Shown here: one piece after another, positions 6,762 through 10,166 of the stretch
How the letters are laid out: each line of letters starts with the position of its first letter
How positions within the stretch are numbered: the stretch's first letter is position 1
Source of the DNA: an uncultured Alphaproteobacteria bacterium
Lineage (GTDB): Bacteria > Pseudomonadota > Alphaproteobacteria > Puniceispirillales > Puniceispirillaceae
Assembly: GCA_913031555.1 (NCBI GenBank)
Contig: CAJWDO010000041.1
Location: 1-10,166 of the forward strand
DNA: 10,166 bases
Reading direction: 5' to 3'
The notes under the pieces: generated by a model
Seen by the model: only the letters and a program-made list of their open reading frames with translations
Database searches by the model: none
Told to the model about the DNA's origin: nothing
Made by a program: the position numbers and the translations under genes

Positions 6762-6828
6762 GCGCTAATTCCCCTCATGTCATGCCAAGGCACTGGGCGC
6801 TAATTCCCCTCATGTCATGCCAAGGCAC
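6762..6828. repeat. Two direct copies of a 32-bp sequence
   Basis: The segment beginning GCGCTAATTCCCCTCATGTC and ending CATGCCAAGGCAC is present at 6762-6793 and 6797-6828, identical over 32 bp with three bases between (period 35). Each copy contains CATG-T-CATG. It lies in the divergent interval between the permease and the GMC oxidoreductase and looks like a recent tandem duplication of control-region DNA. Confidence 0.95.
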
Positions 6829-6903
6829 CAGATGTTGTCGGACCGCCGTTTTGCGGTTGCCGCCTGCAGGCAAACGCGGCACCATCACGCCATATCGGAA
6901 AAG

Positions 6904-6951
6904 GATTTTGTGGCGGATTTTGTGGCGGATTTTGTGGCGGATTTTGTGATT
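6904..6951 (+). repeat. 12-bp tandem repeat carrying the GMC gene start
   Basis: GATTTTGTGGCG occurs three times in perfect tandem (6904-6915, 6916-6927, 6928-6939), followed by a fourth copy that diverges in its last three bases (GATTTTGTGATT, 6940-6951). Because 12 is a multiple of three, it is read as DFVA-DFVA-DFVA-DFVI. Each unit holds a GGA, four T residues and an in-frame GTG, so a minimal ribosome site and start codon are repeated. Confidence 0.95.
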
Positions 6952-8550
6952 GTCGGAGGCGGGTCGGCAGGCTGTGTTCTGGCCGCACGTCTGACTGAGG
7001 ATCCGGCAATATCGGTGGTGCTTGTCGAGGCTGGTGGCGAGGATCGCAATCCGCTGATCCACATTCCTGCCGGCTATATCAAGACGATGGTCAACCCGGC
7101 AATCAACTGGATGTTCGAGACCGAACCGGAACCGGGATCTGACAATCGCAGGATCAAACAGCCACGCGGCAAGGTTCTTGGCGGGTCCTCGGCGATCAAC
7201 GCCATGCTCTATGTTCGTGGCCAGGCAGCCGATTATGACGGCTGGGCGCAACGCGGCAATCCAGGATGGGACTTTGCCGACGTGCTACCTTTTTTCCGGC
7301 GCGCTGAACATTGCGAATTCGCCGACGATACGGATGAATTCCACGCCCGTGGCGGACCGCTCAATGTCGCCGCATTGCGCACCCGTTATGAGGCGCTCGA
7401 CCTGTTGATCGAGGCGGCGCAGTCCTGCGGCTATGATCATAACAGCGACTATAACGGCGCCAGTCAGGACGGGTTTGGTCATTATCAGGTAACACAGAAG
7501 AACGGGCTTCGTTTTTCCGCCAAGAAAGCCTATCTGGACCCGGTCAGGCGCCGGGCGAATTTGCGCGTGATGACGGGCGCGCATGTCACCGGCCTTGCCT
7601 TCGCGGATAATGAGGCGACAAGCCAACGCGTCACGGGTGTGCATTGCCGGCAGGGCGGGCGCGACATCACCATAAGGGCCGGGCGCGAGGTGATCCTTAG
7701 CGCCGGTGCCATCCAGTCACCACAGATTCTGGAGCTGTCAGGCATCGGTGACCCGGATCACCTTGCCGGACATGGCGTGCGCACACGCCATGCGCTTGCC
7801 GGGGTCGGCGGGAACCTGACCGACCATTATATCTCGCGCCTGTCATGGCGACTGAAAAGCGATATTTCGCTGAACAAACGCGCGCACGGGCTGGGCCTTG
7901 CACTGGAAATCGCGAAATACGGCCTGACCCGCCGCGGCATGCTGTCGATGCCGGCCGGCATGCTTGCCGGTTTCGTACGAAGCCGCGATGGCCTCGCCGG
8001 ACCGGACATCCAGTACCACATCGCGCATGCCAGCTTTGCCAATCCGGAAAAGCGCCAGTTTGACAGCTTTCCCGGGGTGACGTTCGGTCCCTGCCAGTTG
8101 CGTCCGGAAAGTCGAGGCAGTGTTCATATCGCCAGCGCCGATCCAATGGCGGCACCCCTGATCCGGCCCAACTATCTGGCCGCCGACGAGGATTGCCGGG
8201 TGCATGTTGCCGGCATGCGCATCGCCCGCCAGATCATGGCGAGCGACGTCATGGCGCCGCATGTCGATCACGAAATGAAACCTGGCCCCGGAATGGCGGA
8301 TGATGCCGATCTTCTGGCCTATGCGCGGGCCACCGGCGTGACGCTGTATCACCCGGTATCGACTTGTCGCATGGGCCCGGACCCGGCCCGCGGCGATGTT
8401 GTCGACCCACGGCTACGCGTTCATGGGGTTGCGGGGCTACGGGTTGTCGATGCCTCGATCATGCCGGCGCTTGTCTCCGGCAATACCAACGCGCCGACAA
8501 TCATGATTGCCGAAAAGGCCGCGCAGATGATCCGGGAGGGCGCGTCGTGA
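6910..8550 (+). CDS. GMC-family FAD oxidoreductase (choline/alcohol dehydrogenase-like)
   Basis: A flavoprotein that oxidises an alcohol to the aldehyde; the substrate is not identifiable. From the GTG at 6910 it has 546 residues, normal for choline-dehydrogenase-like GMC enzymes. Domains seen: FVIVGGGSAGCVLAARL (FAD Rossmann motif, about residues 12-28), VVLVEAGGED, GMC signature 1 RGKVLGGSSAINAMLYVRG, signature 2 GAIQSPQILELSGIG, and the catalytic pair His481 (LYHPVSTCRMG) and Asn525 (SGNTNAPTIMIAEKAA), at the same 44-residue spacing as in choline oxidase. The start is ambiguous because GTG codons recur at 6910, 6922 and 6934: 6910 has the best ribosome site (AAAAGGA), while 6934 gives MADFVIVGGG, the length most like relatives. 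An upstream ATG at 6817 would add 31 non-homologous-looking residues and lies inside another repeat. The stop overlaps the amidohydrolase start by four bases. Confidence 0.93.
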   Translation: MADFVADFVADFVIVGGGSAGCVLAARLTEDPAISVVLVEAGGEDRNPLIHIPAGYIKTMVNPAINWMFETEPEPGSDNRRIKQPRGKVLGGSSAINAMLYVRGQAADYDGWAQRGNPGWDFADVLPFFRRAEHCEFADDTDEFHARGGPLNVAALRTRYEALDLLIEAAQSCGYDHNSDYNGASQDGFGHYQVTQKNGLRFSAKKAYLDPVRRRANLRVMTGAHVTGLAFADNEATSQRVTGVHCRQGGRDITIRAGREVILSAGAIQSPQILELSGIGDPDHLAGHGVRTRHALAGVGGNLTDHYISRLSWRLKSDISLNKRAHGLGLALEIAKYGLTRRGMLSMPAGMLAGFVRSRDGLAGPDIQYHIAHASFANPEKRQFDSFPGVTFGPCQLRPESRGSVHIASADPMAAPLIRPNYLAADEDCRVHVAGMRIARQIMASDVMAPHVDHEMKPGPGMADDADLLAYARATGVTLYHPVSTCRMGPDPARGDVVDPRLRVHGVAGLRVVDASIMPALVSGNTNAPTIMIAEKAAQMIREGAS

Positions 8551-9707
8551 TCGATCCCAAGCTTGTCGAGGAGATGACTGGCTGGCGACATGACTTTCAC
8601 CGCCACCCCGAACTCGGCTTCGGCGAGCAACGGACGTCGGCCCGCATCGCCGAATTGCTGCGGAATTTTGGCCTTGAGGTACATACAGGCATAGGCGGAA
8701 CCGGTGTTGTCGGCGTGCTGCAGCGTGGCAACGGGCAGGCCAGCATTGCCTTCCGCGCGGACATGGACGCTCTTCCCATCACCGAGACGGGCACACCCGA
8801 ATGGCGCTCGGACGATGCCGGCGTTATGCATGCTTGCGGCCATGACGGCCATACCAGCATGCTACTCGGAGCGGCTGCACACCTGGCGCGACATGGTGAT
8901 TTCATTGGCCGCGTGATCTTCATCTTTCAACCCAACGAGGAACATGGCCTCGGCGCCGCAGCGATGATCAGGGACGGGCTGTTTACCCGCTTTGCGGCGG
9001 ATGCCGTCTTCGCGATGCATAATATTCCCGGAATGCCGGCAGGAAGCTTCGCCACCCGCGCTGGATCGATCACGGCAAGCGAGAGCCTGTTCGAAATCAC
9101 AATCACAGCGCGCGGCGGCCATGCCGCGCTACCGCATATGGGGGTGGATGCCATTTATGTCGGCGCGCAGCTTGTCACGGCGCTTCAGGGCATTGTCTCG
9201 CGCAACCTCGATCCAGCGCAGAACGGCGTGGTATCGGTCACGGAATTCATCACCGACGGGCGACGCAATGTGCTTCCGGGCTCTGCCACGCTGAAGGGGG
9301 ATGCCCGGGCGCTCAGCGATGACACCAACACCGCCATCGAGGATGCCATGCGGCGTATCTGCGCCGGAATCGCGGCAACGCACGGCGTCGGCATCGAAGT
9401 CGCCTACGACACGGTATTCCCCGCGATGCACAACCATCACGAGGCCACCACAGCCGCAGTTCTAGCCGCACAAACCATCGCCGGAGATGGCAAGGTGAAC
9501 CCAGCCTGTGATCCAAAGCTTTTTTCCGAGGATTTCGCGCATATGGCACGGGCGGTGCCAGGGTGTTTCATGCTGATCGGCAACGGCACCGAGGGCACGG
9601 CGGCGCGTCCACTTCATGCAAGCGATTACGACTTCAATGACAGAATTCTGTGCAACGGCGCTGCCTGGATCAGCACGCTTGCCGAGCAGATGCTGGCCTC
9701 GGACTAA
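8547..9707 (+). CDS. M20-family amidohydrolase (N-acyl amino acid / hippurate hydrolase-like)
   Basis: A cytoplasmic metal-dependent hydrolase that cleaves an amide bond, likely of an N-acylated amino acid or similar compound. From the GTG at 8547 it has 386 residues, typical for the M20D group. Motifs: WRHDFHRHPELGFGE at the N-terminus, AFRADMDALPITE, MHACGHDGHTSMLLGAA with metal ligands Cys97 and His99, FQPNEEHGLGA with Glu131/Glu132, AMHNIPG (His158), ARGGHAALPHMGVDAI (His192, dimerisation-domain histidine), and the C-terminal LHASDYDFND (His357). FQPNEE replaces the more usual FQPAEE. The start is well supported: GTGA overlaps the upstream stop and GGGAGGG lies 6 bases before it. This coupling implies the amidohydrolase and GMC oxidoreductase act in one pathway. 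The stop overlaps that of the converging carboxylase gene. Confidence 0.94.
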   Translation: MIDPKLVEEMTGWRHDFHRHPELGFGEQRTSARIAELLRNFGLEVHTGIGGTGVVGVLQRGNGQASIAFRADMDALPITETGTPEWRSDDAGVMHACGHDGHTSMLLGAAAHLARHGDFIGRVIFIFQPNEEHGLGAAAMIRDGLFTRFAADAVFAMHNIPGMPAGSFATRAGSITASESLFEITITARGGHAALPHMGVDAIYVGAQLVTALQGIVSRNLDPAQNGVVSVTEFITDGRRNVLPGSATLKGDARALSDDTNTAIEDAMRRICAGIAATHGVGIEVAYDTVFPAMHNHHEATTAAVLAAQTIAGDGKVNPACDPKLFSEDFAHMARAVPGCFMLIGNGTEGTAARPLHASDYDFNDRILCNGAAWISTLAEQMLASD

Positions 9708-10166
9708 TCATCCCCGACAAGGTCGAGCGACATGATCAGATCATCGACATTCAGATTGTCACCGACAGCAACTTCGATCGAACGCACCGTTCCGCCGGCC
9801 TCCGATGACAGGACATTTTCCATCTTCATGGCCTCGATGATGGCGACATCCTGACCTTTGCGAATTTCATCGCCAACCGCCACCAGAAGTCTGGTGATCT
9901 GCCCCGGCATCGGCGCCGTGATCTCGTCGGCACCGGCGCCTTCATCCGGCGCCGGCATATGGTCAAGCATCGGCGCAAAGCGCGCCGGCAGAACCGTCAG
10001 CGCCAGCCTTGCCGCGCCGCGCGTCAGGTTTATGCGATGGCCGGACTGGCGAACCTGCACGGCAACAGGATCTTCATTGATCGTGCCGTCAAACAGATGC
10101 ACAGGGCTGCGAATACGTCCCGACACGACGATTGTGGTGCCACCAACAACAAGTTTGGCGGCAATG
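9704..10166 (-). CDS. Acyl-CoA (propionyl-CoA) carboxylase alpha subunit, C-terminal part
   Basis: The C-terminal end of a biotin-carrying carboxylase subunit; the 5' portion with the biotin carboxylase domain is off the window. The frame is open to the window end (about 153 residues visible), so internal GTG codons such as 10126 are not the start. The last 75 or so residues form a biotinyl domain: ITAPMPGQITRLLVAVGD, then EAMKMEN with the biotinylated lysine, and VGDNLNVDDLIMSLD. Upstream, INLTRGAARLALTVLPARFA followed by HMPAPD resembles the linker before the biotinyl domain of propionyl-CoA carboxylase alpha (PccA). Methylcrotonyl- or acetyl-CoA carboxylase subunits share the biotinyl domain, so the exact substrate is inferred. 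It converges on the amidohydrolase, with the stop codons overlapping by three bases in CTAA. Confidence 0.9.
   Translation of the reverse strand, partial: IAAKLVVGGTTIVVSGRIRSPVHLFDGTINEDPVAVQVRQSGHRINLTRGAARLALTVLPARFAPMLDHMPAPDEGAGADEITAPMPGQITRLLVAVGDEIRKGQDVAIIEAMKMENVLSSEAGGTVRSIEVAVGDNLNVDDLIMSLDLVGDD

Noticed and set aside
6817..6909. ATG at 6817 as the start of the GMC oxidoreductase
   Set aside because: The extra 31 residues do not resemble GMC N-termini, the ATG lies within the 32-bp repeat without a ribosome site, and the GTG codons downstream have AAAAGGA and fit the family length.
6762..6951. The two neighbouring repeat sets as a CRISPR array
   Set aside because: Only two 32-bp copies with 3-bp spacing and an unrelated 12-bp coding repeat; there are no spacers of usable length and no cas genes.
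8364..8546. ATG at 8364 as the start of the amidohydrolase
   Set aside because: The added 61 residues overlap the conserved C-terminus of the GMC gene in another frame. The GTG at 8547 has a good ribosome site and the family N-terminus begins there.

Overview
The window reads as a moderately GC-rich chromosome segment from a marine, light-using alphaproteobacterium. The main evidence is a complete green-type proteorhodopsin gene next to a carotenoid (retinal precursor) operon. A SAR116-like organism would fit, but that is inference from gene content; no rRNA or other phylogenetic marker is present.

Left part (1-3933, all minus strand): a light-harvesting module read right to left. Proteorhodopsin (3145-3933) comes first, followed by a strong hairpin terminator (3106-3130), then a polyprenyl/GGPP synthase (crtE, 2019-3044), phytoene desaturase (crtI, 452-2008) and phytoene synthase (crtB, 1-433, cut by the window edge). 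The three crt genes are tightly packed, with gaps of 10 and 18 bp. CrtE would make GGPP, CrtB phytoene and CrtI lycopene. The lycopene cyclase and the beta-carotene cleavage enzyme needed to finish retinal are not in the window and presumably lie beyond position 1.

Centre (3934-4517): a 584-bp gene-free region between the divergent proteorhodopsin and acyltransferase genes. It holds a strongly AT-rich block, a perfect IHF-consensus match, an 8-bp direct repeat and an inverted repeat close to the proteorhodopsin gene. It is the probable control region of the rhodopsin.

Middle (4518-6717): a PlsC-like acyltransferase on the plus strand converges on 3-methyladenine DNA glycosylase I (tag). A TauE/SafE-type membrane permease lies upstream of tag on the same strand.

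Right part (6718-10166): an intergenic region with a 32-bp direct repeat leads into a 12-bp tandem repeat that carries the start codon of a GMC flavoprotein oxidoreductase. That gene overlaps an M20 amidohydrolase by four bases (GTGA), so the two form a probable catabolic operon. The amidohydrolase meets, tail to tail with overlapping stop codons, the 3' end of a biotin-dependent acyl-CoA carboxylase alpha subunit (propionyl-CoA carboxylase type), cut by the window end.

The gene families are all known. The parts most worth a second look are the repeated translation-start module of the GMC gene, the degenerate second aspartate motif of CrtE, and the rhodopsin control region and terminator.
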